Below are positions 10,229 through 19,459 of a stretch of 64,000 bases of DNA, piece by piece. Made by a program: the position numbers and the translations under genes. The stretch covers positions 62,001 to 126,000 of the forward strand of contig NZ_JAJLQY010000010.1 of NCBI RefSeq assembly GCF_020991275.1, read 5' to 3'. Under the pieces are notes generated by a model. The model was not told the origin of the DNA and ran no database searches. It saw nothing but the letters and a program-made list of their open reading frames with translations. This DNA is from Actinocorallia sp. API 0066 (GTDB taxonomy: Bacteria > Actinomycetota > Actinomycetes > Streptosporangiales > Streptosporangiaceae). How positions within the stretch are numbered: the stretch's first letter is position 1; each line of letters opens with the position of its first letter.

Positions 10229-10755
10229 CACCCCTCCTTCGGCGTCCGCGAGCCGCGGTCGGCCCTGGACTTCGACAGCACGATCGCGCCGACCAGCGCG
10301 GCGAGCAGCAGCACCGACAGCACCTCGAACGGCAGCACCCACTGCCGGAAGATCGCCGCGCCGAGCGCGTCGCCCGACCCGCCGCCCGGCTCCAGCTCGA
10401 TCCGCGCGTCCCGGAACCCGCGCCACAGCAGCGTCACGAGCACGACGGCGGTCGATCCGGCGACGAGCAGCGCCGCGAACCGGTTCCGCGAGTTCAGGCC
10501 CTCAGAGGGCCCCACAGGCGCGCGCGTGAGCATGATGCCGAACAGCAGCAGCACCACGATCGCGCCGACGTAGATGAGCACCTGGACCCACGCGACGAAC
10601 TCGGCCGTCAGCACCAGGTACATCCCGGCGACCGCGCCGAACGACACGACGAGCCACAGCGCCGCGTGCACGAGCTGCTTCGTCGTCACCGTGCAGACGC
10701 CGGCGCCCAGCGCGACGACGCCCAGGGCGGTGAACACGATCTCGGCGGCCGTCAC
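10228..10755 (-). CDS. nuoJ2: NADH-quinone oxidoreductase-type subunit J, second cluster
   Basis: Five-helix membrane subunit of 175 residues with the family signature [20 protein letters not shown], the pi-bulge TM3 region that links the quinone site to the proton path. The GTG start at 10755 overlaps the nuoI2 stop (GTGA). It is clearly shorter than the 255-residue NuoJ of the complete cluster, which carries a long polar C-terminal tail. Confidence 0.95.
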   Translation of the reverse strand: MTAAEIVFTALGVVALGAGVCTVTTKQLVHAALWLVVSFGAVAGMYLVLTAEFVAWVQVLIYVGAIVVLLLFGIMLTRAPVGPSEGLNSRNRFAALLVAGSTAVVLVTLLWRGFRDARIELEPGGGSGDALGAAIFRQWVLPFEVLSVLLLAALVGAIVLSKSRADRGSRTPKEG

Positions 10756-11225
10756 CGCAGCTCCTTCGGGGGGTCGGCGTTCGGCTCGTGCGCGGGCGGC
10801 GGCGGCACCGTCCACATCCACTCGCGCAGCCGGTCGCGCTCGTGGGTGAGCTCGGCGATGTCGTAGGCGGCGTACTCGAACTCCGGCGACCAGAACAGCG
10901 CGTCGAAGGGGCACACCTCGATGCAGATCCCGCAGTACATGCACAGCGAGTAGTCGATGGCGAACCTGTCGAGGACGTTGCGTGACCTGGCGCGCGCCGA
11001 GCCCTCGGCGGGCAGCGTCTCCTTGTGCGAGTCGATGTAGATGCACCAGTCCGGGCATTCCCGGGCGCACAGCATGCAGACGGTGCAGTTCTCCTCGAAC
11101 AGGGCGATGACGCCGCGCGAGCGGGGCGCGAGGTCGGGCGACACGTCCGGGTACTGCCGGGTGACGGAACGTTTCATCATGGTCCGCAGCGTCACCGCGA
11201 GACCCTTGGCGAGGCCGAGCTTCAC
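10752..11225 (-). CDS. nuoI2: NADH-quinone oxidoreductase-type subunit I, second cluster
   Basis: Peripheral ferredoxin-like subunit of 157 residues that carries clusters N6a and N6b. Both CxxCxxCxxxCP motifs are intact: Cys47/50/53/57 and Cys95/98/101/105. The GTG start at 11225 overlaps the nuoH2 stop by four bases. It has both clusters but no NuoE/F/G partners in the same operon, so electrons must enter it from another donor. Reduced ferredoxin from KorAB is the obvious candidate (inference). Confidence 0.95.
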   Translation of the reverse strand: MKLGLAKGLAVTLRTMMKRSVTRQYPDVSPDLAPRSRGVIALFEENCTVCMLCARECPDWCIYIDSHKETLPAEGSARARSRNVLDRFAIDYSLCMYCGICIEVCPFDALFWSPEFEYAAYDIAELTHERDRLREWMWTVPPPPAHEPNADPPKELR

Positions 11226-12166
11226 AGGTCGGTCACCACCTTCACCACGCCGGTGAGCGCGAGTTGGGCCAGGGAGATCGGGACGAGCCAGACCCAGGCG
11301 AGGCGCTGTAGCTGGTCCTCGCGCATCCGGGGGAACGACACACGCACCCAGATGACGATGAACGCAAGGGCGAACACCTTGATGAGGGTCCAGGCGGCGT
11401 CCGGAAGCAGGGGGCCCTTCCATCCGCCGAGGTAGAGCACCGTCGTCAGGGCGCAGAGCACCAGGATCCCGGCGTACTCCGCGAGCAGGAAGAACGCGAA
11501 CCGCAGGCCGCCGTACTCGGTGTACGGGCCGAAGATGATCTCGGAGTCGGCGATCGGCATGTCGAACGGCGGCCGGCGCAGCTCGGCGAGGCCCGCGACG
11601 AAGAACACCGCCGCCGCGCCCGCCTGCCAGAACAGCCAGTACCAGCGCCACTCCTCGACGATCCCGGTGAGGCTGAGCGTCCCGGCCGCCATCGCGAACG
11701 ACGCGGCCGCCAGCACCATCGGCAGCTCGTAGGAGACGAGCTGGGCGGCCGACCGGATACCGCCGAGGAGAGAGAACTTGTTGGCTGACGCCCAGCCCGC
11801 CATGATCGAGCCGATGACGCCGATCCCCATGACGGCCAAGGCGAAGAACAGGCCGAGCGACAGATCTATCGCGACCTGCCCCGGACCCACCGGGATGACC
11901 GCGAGCACGACCAGGTAAGGCACCAGCGCGACACCCGGCGCGAGAAGGAAGATCCTGCGGTCCGCGCGCTCCGGGACCACGTCCTCCTTCTGCGCGAACT
12001 TCACGCCGTCCGCGATGAGCTGCGCCCAGCCGTGGAAGCCGCCCGCGTACATCGGGCCCAGCCGGTTCTGCATGTGCGCCATCACCTTGTGCTCGGTCTG
12101 CCCGATGAGCAGAGGCAGCACGAGGAAGGCGACGGTGACGAGGGCGAGCGCGACGACGTCACGCAT
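11222..12166 (-). CDS. nuoH2: NADH-quinone oxidoreductase-type subunit H, second cluster
   Basis: Eight-helix membrane subunit of 314 residues that shapes the quinone tunnel. Visible family features are [14 protein letters not shown] near the N-terminus, the acidic loop ([18 protein letters not shown]) and [16 protein letters not shown]. It lacks the C-terminal extension of about 100 residues found in the NuoH of the complete cluster. Its first eight bases overlap the end of nuoC2. Confidence 0.95.
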   Translation of the reverse strand: MRDVVALALVTVAFLVLPLLIGQTEHKVMAHMQNRLGPMYAGGFHGWAQLIADGVKFAQKEDVVPERADRRIFLLAPGVALVPYLVVLAVIPVGPGQVAIDLSLGLFFALAVMGIGVIGSIMAGWASANKFSLLGGIRSAAQLVSYELPMVLAAASFAMAAGTLSLTGIVEEWRWYWLFWQAGAAAVFFVAGLAELRRPPFDMPIADSEIIFGPYTEYGGLRFAFFLLAEYAGILVLCALTTVLYLGGWKGPLLPDAAWTLIKVFALAFIVIWVRVSFPRMREDQLQRLAWVWLVPISLAQLALTGVVKVVTDL

Positions 12167-12710
12167 TGGGCCCCCAACCCTGCGGCACGCCCGGCGGAAG
12201 GTTCTTGCGCCGCGACGGGGCGCCGCCGCCTCCCTCGCCCGGCTCCTTGGCGCCCGGCCACGCCTTGGCCACGCGCGCCGCGAGCACGAAGTCCTTCCTG
12301 AGCGGATGGCCTTCGAACCCGTCGGGCAGCAGCAGCGGCTTCAGGTCGGGGTGGCCGTCGAAGACGACGCCGAACATCTCGAACGTCTCCCGCTCGTGCC
12401 AGTTCGCGCCCCGGTACACCGTCACGGCGGACGCGAGCACGGGCTCCTCCTTGGGGACGAGCGTGCGCAGCAGGACGTGGTGGTGTCCGTCGAGGGAGTA
12501 CACGTGGACGACCACACGGAAGCCGTCTTCCAGCTCGTCCACGCCGGTGAGCCAGTCGAAGTAGCCGCAGTCCAGATCGTCGCGCGCGAAGGTGAGCGCG
12601 GTAAGCCACTCCGTCGGAGCGACATCGACCGTCAGCTCGCCCAGGTTCGTCGCCGCCTCCGCGTCGGGGAAGCGTGTGACGAACGCGTCGCTCAACTCCT
12701 CGGGTGTCAT
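12159..12710 (-). CDS. nuoC2: NADH-quinone oxidoreductase-type subunit C, second cluster
   Basis: Peripheral subunit of 183 residues (30-kDa family). The signature [20 protein letters not shown] and the following GHPLRKDF are clear. In canonical clusters nuoD comes next. Here nuoC2 runs straight into nuoH2 with an eight-base overlap, so no nuoD2 exists, and the protein is too short to be a NuoCD fusion. The C-terminal Gly/Pro-rich tail (about 30 residues) is not part of the family domain. The ATG at 12710 overlaps the nuoB2 stop (ATGA). Confidence 0.93.
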   Translation of the reverse strand: MTPEELSDAFVTRFPDAEAATNLGELTVDVAPTEWLTALTFARDDLDCGYFDWLTGVDELEDGFRVVVHVYSLDGHHHVLLRTLVPKEEPVLASAVTVYRGANWHERETFEMFGVVFDGHPDLKPLLLPDGFEGHPLRKDFVLAARVAKAWPGAKEPGEGGGGAPSRRKNLPPGVPQGWGPNA

Positions 12711-13387
12711 TCGTCACCCATCCCCGGGATGATCGAGTAGTCGACGGCCCCGAGCGGTCGTGTCCGCACCGACGCCAGGCCCTGCGTAGGCGCGTCGTTC
12801 TCCGCGAGCAGCTCGGGCACCGGCTGGAGCGGACGGCGCAGCACGCTGGCGGGCGCGTCCCACACCGGCGGGGGCGGCTGCGTCCCGGCGAACCGGGCGG
12901 CCGGGTCCTCACCCGCGATCTTCTCCTGGAGCTTGACGATCCCGTGCAGCAGCGCCTCGGGACGCGGCGGACACCCCGGGACATAGACGTCAACGGGGAT
13001 GATCTGGTCGACGCCCTTGGTCACGCAGTAAGAATCCCAGTAGGGGCCGCCGCAGTTGGCGCACGACCCGAACGAGATCACGTACTTCGGCTCCGGCATC
13101 TGCTCGTACAGGCGCTTGACGGCGGGGGCCATCTTGTCGCTCACCGTGCCCGACACCACCATGAGGTCGGCCTGGCGCGGCCCGTGGGCGAACGGGATGA
13201 CGCCGAGCCGCATGAAGTCGTGCCGCGCCATCGACGCCGCGATGAACTCGATCGCGCAGCAGGCGAGCCCGAAGTTGAACACCCACAGCGAGTAGCGGCG
13301 CCCCCAGTTGAGCACGAACTTGACCGGCTGGGGCGCGAGCCGCGACAGCGGTCCCACGGTCGGCTCGGGGAGGTCCACTACACCCAT
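12707..13387 (-). CDS. nuoB2: NADH-quinone oxidoreductase-type subunit B, second cluster
   Basis: Subunit of 226 residues that carries the terminal cluster N2. All N2 ligands are present: adjacent Cys43/Cys44 (LACCAIEF), Cys109 (FGSCANCGG) and Cys139 (GCPPRPE). Extra cysteines at 112 and 121 are not seen in NuoB of the complete cluster. A Pro-rich C-terminal tail of about 60 residues follows the domain. The ATG at 13387 overlaps the end of nuoA2 by ten bases. N2 normally sits at the NuoB-NuoD interface, so retention of N2 without nuoD2 is the key oddity of this cluster. Confidence 0.95.
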   Translation of the reverse strand: MGVVDLPEPTVGPLSRLAPQPVKFVLNWGRRYSLWVFNFGLACCAIEFIAASMARHDFMRLGVIPFAHGPRQADLMVVSGTVSDKMAPAVKRLYEQMPEPKYVISFGSCANCGGPYWDSYCVTKGVDQIIPVDVYVPGCPPRPEALLHGIVKLQEKIAGEDPAARFAGTQPPPPVWDAPASVLRRPLQPVPELLAENDAPTQGLASVRTRPLGAVDYSIIPGMGDE

Positions 13388-13797
13388 GTGAGCACTCCCT
13401 TCTTGTAGGCGTACAGGAGTCCCGTGGCGAGGAACCCCAGGAAGACGAACATCTCCCCGAGCGTCAGCGCGCCGTACCCGGCGGCGCTGAAGATGGTCGC
13501 CCACGGGAACAGGAAGATGGCGTCCACGGCGAACACCACGTACAGGTACGTGAAGACGTAGTAGCGGACATGGGACTGAGCCCACCCCTCCCCGACGGGG
13601 TCGATGCCGCACTCATAGGTGGTGAGCTTCTCGGGGGTGGGCCGGTTCGGACGCAGCAGCCGGTTCGCGGCCAGGCCGCCCGCGACGATCCCTCCTCCGA
13701 TCAGGAAGAGGACCGCGACGAGGACATAGGAGCCGTAGTAGTCGCGCACCAGGGCACTGTAGACCGTCGTGGGGAACCAGTGCCGCGCGCGGTGCAT
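13378..13797 (-). CDS. nuoA2: NADH-quinone oxidoreductase-type subunit A, second cluster
   Basis: Three-helix membrane subunit of 139 residues and the first gene of the ten-gene minus-strand cluster. The NuoA signature [20 protein letters not shown] and the acidic helix [14 protein letters not shown] are clear. It is longer than its paralogue because of an N-terminal stretch ([21 protein letters not shown]), so a later start is conceivable. The 71 bases to the divergent gene at 13869 must hold both promoters. Confidence 0.93.
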   Translation of the reverse strand: MHRARHWFPTTVYSALVRDYYGSYVLVAVLFLIGGGIVAGGLAANRLLRPNRPTPEKLTTYECGIDPVGEGWAQSHVRYYVFTYLYVVFAVDAIFLFPWATIFSAAGYGALTLGEMFVFLGFLATGLLYAYKKGVLTWV

Positions 13798-13868
13798 CCA
13801 TCTTTACGGATCAATGGGACAAACATAGAGTCTCGCCAGGAACACGGGTTATACGGGGTGGTGCGGTC

Positions 13869-15317
13869 ATGGCACAGGGTCCGGAGCAGCAGGGTCCGGA
13901 ACAAGCGGGTTGGCAGCCGCCTGCCCAGGGATGGGGCGCGCCGCAGCCGCCTCCCCAGGGCCCGCACGGGCAGCCGGGACAACCGGGACAACCAGGTCAG
14001 CCAGGCCATCCGGGGCACCCGGGTGTCCCCGGCCAGCCTGGACAGCCGGGCACACCGCCCCCGTGGAGGCCCCCGCCGTTCCAGCAGCAGCCGCCCGGCG
14101 GCCCGTACGGGCAGCCCCCCGGCGGCCAGTTCGGGCAGCCGCCCGGAGGGGGATTCGGACAGCCGCCGTTCCCCGGCCACACGCCGCCGGGCATGTTCCC
14201 GCCCGGCGCCCAGGGCCCGCAGGGGCCGCGCCGGAGCCGCAAGCCACTGCTCGCCCTCCTCTCGGCGGTCGGGGCCCTCGTCGTCGTTCTGGCGGTCGTC
14301 GCGCTGGTCGTGGCGACGGGCGGCGACGACCGGCCGAAGGTCGCGACACCGCAGGAGAAGCTCGCGCAGGCCGCCGACGCCATCGGCAAGGCCAAGGGCC
14401 TGCGCTACACCGGCGACTTCACCTCCGACACGCTGCCCGTGCAGGCCGACCTCTCGGTGACGCACGCCGGCACCGCGTCGGGCACGCTCACCATCCGCGG
14501 CCAGGTCATGGACATGATGCTGCTCGACGGCGACATGTACGTGAAGGCGAACAAGGCGTTCTGGCTGACGCAGCCGGGCATCACCGAGGGCGTCGCCCCG
14601 GATTACGCCGACAAGTGGGCCAAGGCGCCGCTCGCGCTGCGCGGCTTCGACATCCGCGCGCTGCTCACCCCGGCCGCTCTCGGCCAGGCCGTCGGGCAGG
14701 CGACGCCCGCCGTCGTGCCGACGGGGCAGCCGGCCACCCAGGACGTAGGCGGCAGGCCCGCCCTGACGTTCGAGGGCGCCAACAACCAGTACCTCGTGAC
14801 GAACATCGCGCCCTACGAGGTCCTCCAGATCCGCGCAGGCGGCGAGGACTCCTTCGCGTTCACCGTCGCGGCGCTGGACGCGGGCCAGATGGACACGCTG
14901 TACTCCGGCCTCACCCAGAAGGTGAAGAACGAGCTTGTGGGGGCGCTCGACCCGGCCTCGACCGTGAGCTACGTGAACAAGGCGACGAGCACGAACTGCT
15001 CGGTGTCCGGCTGCACGATCCGCCGTACGCTCAGCAACACCGGCGCCGCCGCCTGGGTGAAGTACCACGCGGCCATCTGGAAGCAGCGGGAGGGCGGCAC
15101 CGAGCTGGGCACGTGCACCCGGACGGTCAAGCTGGGCAAGGGCACGCGGACGCTGGAGTGCCGGATCAGCAGCTCGGGCTGGAGCTCGTGGGTGCGCGCG
15201 ATCCCGCCGGGCACCAAGAGCACCTACTACTTCCAGGGCTGGGTGAAGGTCGAGTCGGTCTCCGGCGCGCGCGCCGCGACGTTCGCCTCGCAGATCGAGA
15301 AGGAGCGCACCTCCTGA
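13869..15317 (+). CDS. membrane-anchored protein with Pro/Gly/Gln-rich cytoplasmic tail and large external domain
   Basis: A 482-residue type II membrane protein of unknown function. Residues 1-123 are a low-complexity tail of Pro, Gly and Gln; residues 34-62 read as collagen-like G-Q-P/G-H-P triplets and residues 75-100 as a PPGG(x)GQ repeat. RRSRK then precedes one membrane helix at about 127-150, so the tail is cytoplasmic and the remaining 330 residues are outside. The outer part begins like an LppX/LprG-type lipid-binding or sensor domain (DAIGKAKGLRYTGDF, then alternating beta strands) and contains four cysteines in its second half that could form two disulfides. It is divergent from nuoA2 and 606 bases ahead of korA. 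Role unknown. Confidence 0.7.
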   Translation: MAQGPEQQGPEQAGWQPPAQGWGAPQPPPQGPHGQPGQPGQPGQPGHPGHPGVPGQPGQPGTPPPWRPPPFQQQPPGGPYGQPPGGQFGQPPGGGFGQPPFPGHTPPGMFPPGAQGPQGPRRSRKPLLALLSAVGALVVVLAVVALVVATGGDDRPKVATPQEKLAQAADAIGKAKGLRYTGDFTSDTLPVQADLSVTHAGTASGTLTIRGQVMDMMLLDGDMYVKANKAFWLTQPGITEGVAPDYADKWAKAPLALRGFDIRALLTPAALGQAVGQATPAVVPTGQPATQDVGGRPALTFEGANNQYLVTNIAPYEVLQIRAGGEDSFAFTVAALDAGQMDTLYSGLTQKVKNELVGALDPASTVSYVNKATSTNCSVSGCTIRRTLSNTGAAAWVKYHAAIWKQREGGTELGTCTRTVKLGKGTRTLECRISSSGWSSWVRAIPPGTKSTYYFQGWVKVESVSGARAATFASQIEKERTS

Positions 15318-15923
15318 CCTGGAGGTGAGTCCTCGCTTTCCCGGAGGTGATTCCGGGCCGAGCGGCAGCGGCCGTCTCCCCGTTGAGCCGGCCGCTCCGC
15401 GGTCCCTGACGCCCCCGTTCCCCACCCCGAGGTGAGGGCGATCATGGGGCCGACCCTAGACACCGCGGGGCGGACTCGTTCCGACATTCCATGAAAAACC
15501 GGCGTTAAATCCACCTAGCCTCACTCAGCGTCACCACGGGGCACACAGGGAGACGCGAATCACACGGGACGCCCCGACGGGCAGGGCGGGCAGGAATCCC
15601 ACGCAAGCGGTTCGGTACATTGGTACCGCACTGTTCGGCTCACGGCGCGGGGTCCTCAGTGCCCGGACGAGCACGGCCTCGGCGTGGCCGGTCCCAGCTC
15701 ATCCGGGTCGTCCTAACATGAACACAAAGCCCTAGCAGCCCTCCCGCCCCGGGCCACCCTCAGCCCGCGGCGTCAGAGTTGCGCGCGAGAAAGGCCGTCC
15801 TCCGTTGACCGAGCGGAGCGAGTTCCCCGCACACCCAGCACTGAGCGTCACGGTGCCCTGCGCCGCGTCCCTGACGCACGTCCCCGTGGCCCACGTCCCC
15901 ACGGCTCACGCCGAGGAGGCGCA
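15318..15923 (+). promoter_or_regulatory. 606-bp intergenic region and leader of korAB
   Basis: No convincing gene is present on either strand. Two hairpins after the membrane-protein stop (arms CCCGGA 15341-15346 / TCCGGG 15353-15358, and AGCGGCCG 15367-15374 / CGGCCGCT 15389-15396) could end its transcript. A small palindrome lies at 15613-15628 (listed separately). The last part holds an unusually strong ribosome site, GAGGAGG at 15913-15919, before the GTG of korA. The length of the region suggests a regulated promoter or a long leader for korAB. Confidence 0.5.
15613..15628. promoter_or_regulatory. inverted repeat upstream of korA
   Basis: Perfect six-base arms CGGTAC and GTACCG flank the four-base centre ATTG. 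It lies about 300 bases before korA in a gene-free stretch. It could be an operator, but short palindromes of this size also occur by chance; the assignment is tentative. Confidence 0.3.
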
Positions 15924-17765
15924 GTGACCAAACAGGTCCAGCAGCTCGACCGCGTCATCATCCGCTTCGCCGGCGACTCCGGCGACGGCATGCAGCTGAC
16001 CGGCGACAGGTTCACCGCAGAGACCGCGGAGTTCGGGAACGACATCTCGACCCTGCCCAACTACCCGGCGGAGATCCGCGCCCCTGCCGGCACCATCCCC
16101 GGCGTGTCCAGCTTCCAGCTGCACTTCGCCGACCACGACATCCTCACCCCGGGTGACGCGCCCAACGTCCTCGTGGCGATGAACCCGGCGGCGCTCAGGG
16201 CCAACATCGGCGACCTCCCCAAGGGCGCCGACGTGATCGTCAACACCGACGAGTTCAGCAAGCGCAACCTGGCGAAGGTCGGCTACGCGGCGAGCCCCGT
16301 GGAGGACGGCTCGCTGGACGACTACCGGGTGCACGCCATCCCGCTCACGTCCATGACGGTCAAGGCCCTGGAGGACTTCGACCTGTCCAAGAAGGACGCC
16401 GAGCGGGCCAAGAACATGTTCGCCCTCGGGCTGCTTTCGTGGCTGTACCACCGGCCGGTCGAAGGCACGATCGGCTTCCTGGAGCGCAAGTTCGCCAAGA
16501 AGCCCGAGATCATGAAGGCCAACGTCGCGGCCTTCCAGGCGGGCTGGAGCTTCGGCGAGACGACCGAGGACTTCGTGACGTCCTACGAGGTCAAGCCCGC
16601 GACGCTGGAGCCGGGCCTGTACCGGCAGATCACCGGCAACACCGCGCTCGCGTGGGGCCTGGTCGCGGCGGGTGAGCGGTCGGGGCTCGACGTGTTCCTG
16701 GGCTCCTACCCGATCACCCCCGCCTCGGACATCCTGCACGAGCTGTCGAAGTTCAAGAACTTCGGCGTCCGCACGTTCCAGGCCGAGGACGAGATCGCGG
16801 CGGTCGGCGCGGCGCTGGGCGCCTCGTTCGGCGGCGCGCTCGGCCTGACCACCACGTCGGGCCCCGGCGTGGCGCTGAAGGCCGAGACGATCGGTCTGGC
16901 CGTCTCGGTCGAGCTGCCGCTGCTCATCGTCAACGTGCAGCGCTCAGGGCCGTCCACGGGCATGCCGACCAAGACCGAGCAGGCCGACCTGCTCCAGGCG
17001 ATGTTCGGCCGCAACGGCGAGTCGCCGGTGCCGATCATCGCCCCGCTGTCGCCCGCCGACTGCTTCTACGCGGCGATCGAGGCGGCGCGGATAGCCGTCA
17101 AGTACCGGACGCCGGTCTTCATCCTCTCGGACGGGTACCTCGCCAACGGCTCCGAGCCCTGGAAGCTGCCCGAGGTGGCCGACCTCCCGGTGATCGAGGC
17201 GGATTTCGCCGCGCCGGACCAGGAGGACTTCCAGCCGTTCAGGCGCGACCCCGAGACGCTCGCCCGGCCCTGGGCCGTGCCGGGCACCGCGGGCCTGGAG
17301 CACCGCATCGGCGGCCTGGAGAAGGCCGACGGCTCGGGCAACATCTCCTACGACCCGGCCAACCACGACCTCATGACGCGGCTGCGCCAGGCCAAGGTCG
17401 ACGGCATCGCCAACGACGTCGAGCCGCTGCGGGTCGACGACCCGGACGGCGACGCGCGCGTCCTCGTGCTGGGCTGGGGCGGCACCTACGGGGCCATCTC
17501 GGCGGCGGTCCGGCGGGTGCGCAAGGCGGGCGGAAAGGTCGCGCAGGCGCACGTGCGGCACCTCAACCCGTTCCCCGCCAACATGGCCCAGGTCCTGAAG
17601 TCCTACGACAAGGTGGTCGTGCCCGAGATCAACCTCGGGCAGCTCGCCACCCTGCTGCGCGCCAAGTACCTGGTCGACGTGGTCAGCTACAACCGCGTCC
17701 GCGGCCTCCCGTTCAAGGCCGAGGAACTCGCCGACGTGATCCGGGATGTGATGCACAGTGACTGA
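15924..17765 (+). CDS. korA: 2-oxoacid:ferredoxin oxidoreductase subunit alpha (fused gamma-alpha)
   Basis: A 613-residue subunit of 2-oxoglutarate (or related 2-oxoacid):ferredoxin oxidoreductase, which oxidatively decarboxylates the acid to acyl-CoA and reduces ferredoxin. The gamma domain comes first (GDSGDGMQLTGDRF near residue 20, to about 190). The alpha domain follows, with the family block GSYPITPASDILHEL near 260 and SGPSTGMPTKTEQADLL near 340. The GTG start at 15924 follows a strong GAGGAGG. It overlaps korB by eight bases. In actinomycetes this enzyme works in an oxygen-tolerant TCA variant; placement next to a complex I cluster without an NADH module suggests that its ferredoxin feeds respiration (inference). 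Confidence 0.95.
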   Translation: MTKQVQQLDRVIIRFAGDSGDGMQLTGDRFTAETAEFGNDISTLPNYPAEIRAPAGTIPGVSSFQLHFADHDILTPGDAPNVLVAMNPAALRANIGDLPKGADVIVNTDEFSKRNLAKVGYAASPVEDGSLDDYRVHAIPLTSMTVKALEDFDLSKKDAERAKNMFALGLLSWLYHRPVEGTIGFLERKFAKKPEIMKANVAAFQAGWSFGETTEDFVTSYEVKPATLEPGLYRQITGNTALAWGLVAAGERSGLDVFLGSYPITPASDILHELSKFKNFGVRTFQAEDEIAAVGAALGASFGGALGLTTTSGPGVALKAETIGLAVSVELPLLIVNVQRSGPSTGMPTKTEQADLLQAMFGRNGESPVPIIAPLSPADCFYAAIEAARIAVKYRTPVFILSDGYLANGSEPWKLPEVADLPVIEADFAAPDQEDFQPFRRDPETLARPWAVPGTAGLEHRIGGLEKADGSGNISYDPANHDLMTRLRQAKVDGIANDVEPLRVDDPDGDARVLVLGWGGTYGAISAAVRRVRKAGGKVAQAHVRHLNPFPANMAQVLKSYDKVVVPEINLGQLATLLRAKYLVDVVSYNRVRGLPFKAEELADVIRDVMHSD

Positions 17766-18786
17766 CGCCCTCGCGCTCGTGCCCAAGAGCGACCTTCCGC
17801 TCAAAATGAAGGATTTCAAATCCGACCAAGAGGTGCGGTGGTGCCCCGGATGCGGGGACTACGCGATCCTGGCGGCGGTTCAGGGCTTTATGCCCGAGCT
17901 GGGGATCAAGCGGGAGAACACGGTCTTCGTCTCGGGGATCGGCTGCTCCTCGCGGTTCCCGTACTACATGAACACCTACGGGTTCCACTCGATCCACGGG
18001 CGTGCCCCGGCTATCGCGACCGGCCTTGCGTCGGCCCGGCAGGACCTGTCGGTGTGGGTCGTCACCGGTGACGGCGACGCGCTGTCCATCGGCGGCAACC
18101 ACCTGATCCACGCGCTGCGCCGCAACGTCAACATCAAGATCCTGCTGTTCAACAACCGGATCTACGGGCTGACCAAGGGCCAGTACTCGCCCACGTCCGA
18201 GACGGGCAAGGTCACCAAGTCCAGCCCGATGGGCTCGGTGGACAGCCCCTTCAACCCGATCTCCCTGGCGATCGGCGCGGAGGGCGCGTTCGTCGCCCGG
18301 ACCCTCGACTCCGACCGCCAGCACCTCCAGTCGGTGCTGCGGGCCGCGGCCGCGCACCAGGGCGCGGCGCTGGTGGAGATCTACCAGAACTGCAACATCT
18401 TCAACGACGGCGCCTACGAGCCGCTCAAGGACGCCGAGCGGCGCGACGACATCACCCTGCGGCTGGAGCACGGCCAGCCGCTGGTGTTCGGTAAGGATCG
18501 TGACAAAGCGCTCATCCGCGACGGCTTCGGATTCAAGGTGGGTTCTCCGGATGATCCGGACGTCGTGGTGCACGACGCGCACACGCCCGACCCGTCGCTG
18601 GCGTTCGCGCTGTCCCGGCTCGACCAGCCCGCGTTCACCCATGTGCCGATCGGCGTGTTCCGCTCGGCGCCCCGCCCGTCCTACGACTCCCTGCTGAACG
18701 CGCAGGTGGCCGAGGCGAAGGCCCAGCAGGGCGAGGGCGACCTCGCGGCCCTGCTGGCCAGCGGGGACACCTGGCGCGTCGACTAG
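17758..18786 (+). CDS. korB: 2-oxoacid:ferredoxin oxidoreductase subunit beta
   Basis: Thiamine-diphosphate-binding subunit of 342 residues. The ThDP/Mg motif is present as GDGDALSIGGNH (104-115) followed by NN at 132-133. Cluster ligands are Cys29 and Cys32 (WCPGCG), Cys63 (GCSSR) and Cys212 (NCNIF), the usual set for the single [4Fe-4S] of the two-subunit enzymes. GTG start at 17758 inside the end of korA. A 12-bp-stem terminator follows, so korAB forms a two-gene unit. 2-oxoglutarate is the likely substrate by homology; pyruvate cannot be excluded. Confidence 0.95.
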   Translation: MTDALALVPKSDLPLKMKDFKSDQEVRWCPGCGDYAILAAVQGFMPELGIKRENTVFVSGIGCSSRFPYYMNTYGFHSIHGRAPAIATGLASARQDLSVWVVTGDGDALSIGGNHLIHALRRNVNIKILLFNNRIYGLTKGQYSPTSETGKVTKSSPMGSVDSPFNPISLAIGAEGAFVARTLDSDRQHLQSVLRAAAAHQGAALVEIYQNCNIFNDGAYEPLKDAERRDDITLRLEHGQPLVFGKDRDKALIRDGFGFKVGSPDDPDVVVHDAHTPDPSLAFALSRLDQPAFTHVPIGVFRSAPRPSYDSLLNAQVAEAKAQQGEGDLAALLASGDTWRVD

Positions 18787-18805
18787 CCGCCCCAGCGCTC
18801 TCTGA

Positions 18806-18832
18806 GGGCCCGGACGCCGCGCGTCCGGGCCC
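18806..18832 (+). terminator. terminator of korAB
   Basis: Perfect 12-bp stem GGGCCCGGACGC / GCGTCCGGGCCC with the three-base loop CGC, 20 bases after the korB stop. It lacks a long T-run (only TT follows), as is common in actinomycetes. Confidence 0.8.
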
Positions 18833-18911
18833 TTCGCGCGTCCCGCGACGCGCGTGATCTCCGCGCCGTCGTGTTTTTCGGCCTCCTCGGTGGTCTGCGA
18901 CAATCGGGCGC

Positions 18912-19412
18912 GTGCGCAGACCGCCGAGAACCCTGATGATCACGTCGGTCGTCGCCATCGCGTTGTGCGCCTGCGCGGTGGCGCTCACGGGTGTGCTGCT
19001 CTCGGTGGCGCGCCAGCCGCGGATCCCGCTGGCCGAGCCGCTGCTCATCTATCCGGTGACCCAGCACGTGCCCGGGGCCTGCGCCCCCGGCACGCCGGGG
19101 ATCACCGGCCCTGAGCCGTCCTGCTACCAGGTGGCCGAGGGGCTCGTGGTGCGGACGGTGAGCGCGGTGGACGTCGAGCCGCTCCCGGACGGCACCTACG
19201 GGATCTCCCTGCACCTCGTCGGGGCCGACCGCTCGGCTTTCGCGAACCTGACGCGGGCGCGTTCCGGCGGCCAGCTCGCCCTTGTCGTCAACGGGCAGGT
19301 GGTCACCGCGCCGCGGGTGGACGCGCCGGTGACGGGCGGCCGCATCCTCGTGACGGGCCAGTTCAGCCAGGCCAATGCCGACAAGCTGGCTTACGACCTC
19401 ACCGGAAAGTGA
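18912..19412 (+). CDS. single-pass membrane protein with SecD P1-head-like domain
   Basis: A 166-residue protein with one N-terminal membrane helix (about residues 9-31) and an external domain. The segment from ISLHLVGADRSAFANLT through LALVVNGQVVTAPRV and RILVTGQFSQANADKL closely resembles the head subdomain of the SecD periplasmic P1 region, but none of the SecD membrane helices follow. Two Cys in the linker (ACAPGTPG and PSCYQV) may form a disulfide. The GTG start has no clear ribosome site; GACAAT ends seven bases before it, which suits a leaderless transcript. Its role is unknown; it is not a SecD. Confidence 0.7.
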   Translation: MRRPPRTLMITSVVAIALCACAVALTGVLLSVARQPRIPLAEPLLIYPVTQHVPGACAPGTPGITGPEPSCYQVAEGLVVRTVSAVDVEPLPDGTYGISLHLVGADRSAFANLTRARSGGQLALVVNGQVVTAPRVDAPVTGGRILVTGQFSQANADKLAYDLTGK

Positions 19413-19459
19413 CCCCTCCTTGGGCTAGCCCCCTCGCGGGTACGGGCATCGCTCCGGGT

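Noticed and set aside
12159-12170. Hidden nuoD between nuoC2 and nuoH2, or a NuoCD fusion
   Set aside because: The two genes overlap by eight bases and NuoC2 ends after the 30-kDa domain, so there is no space and no 49-kDa sequence.
13968-14060. Tandem short repeats that could be mistaken for a CRISPR array or minisatellite
   Set aside because: They encode G-Q-P/G-H-P triplets in frame within a protein, with no constant spacer length and no cas genes.
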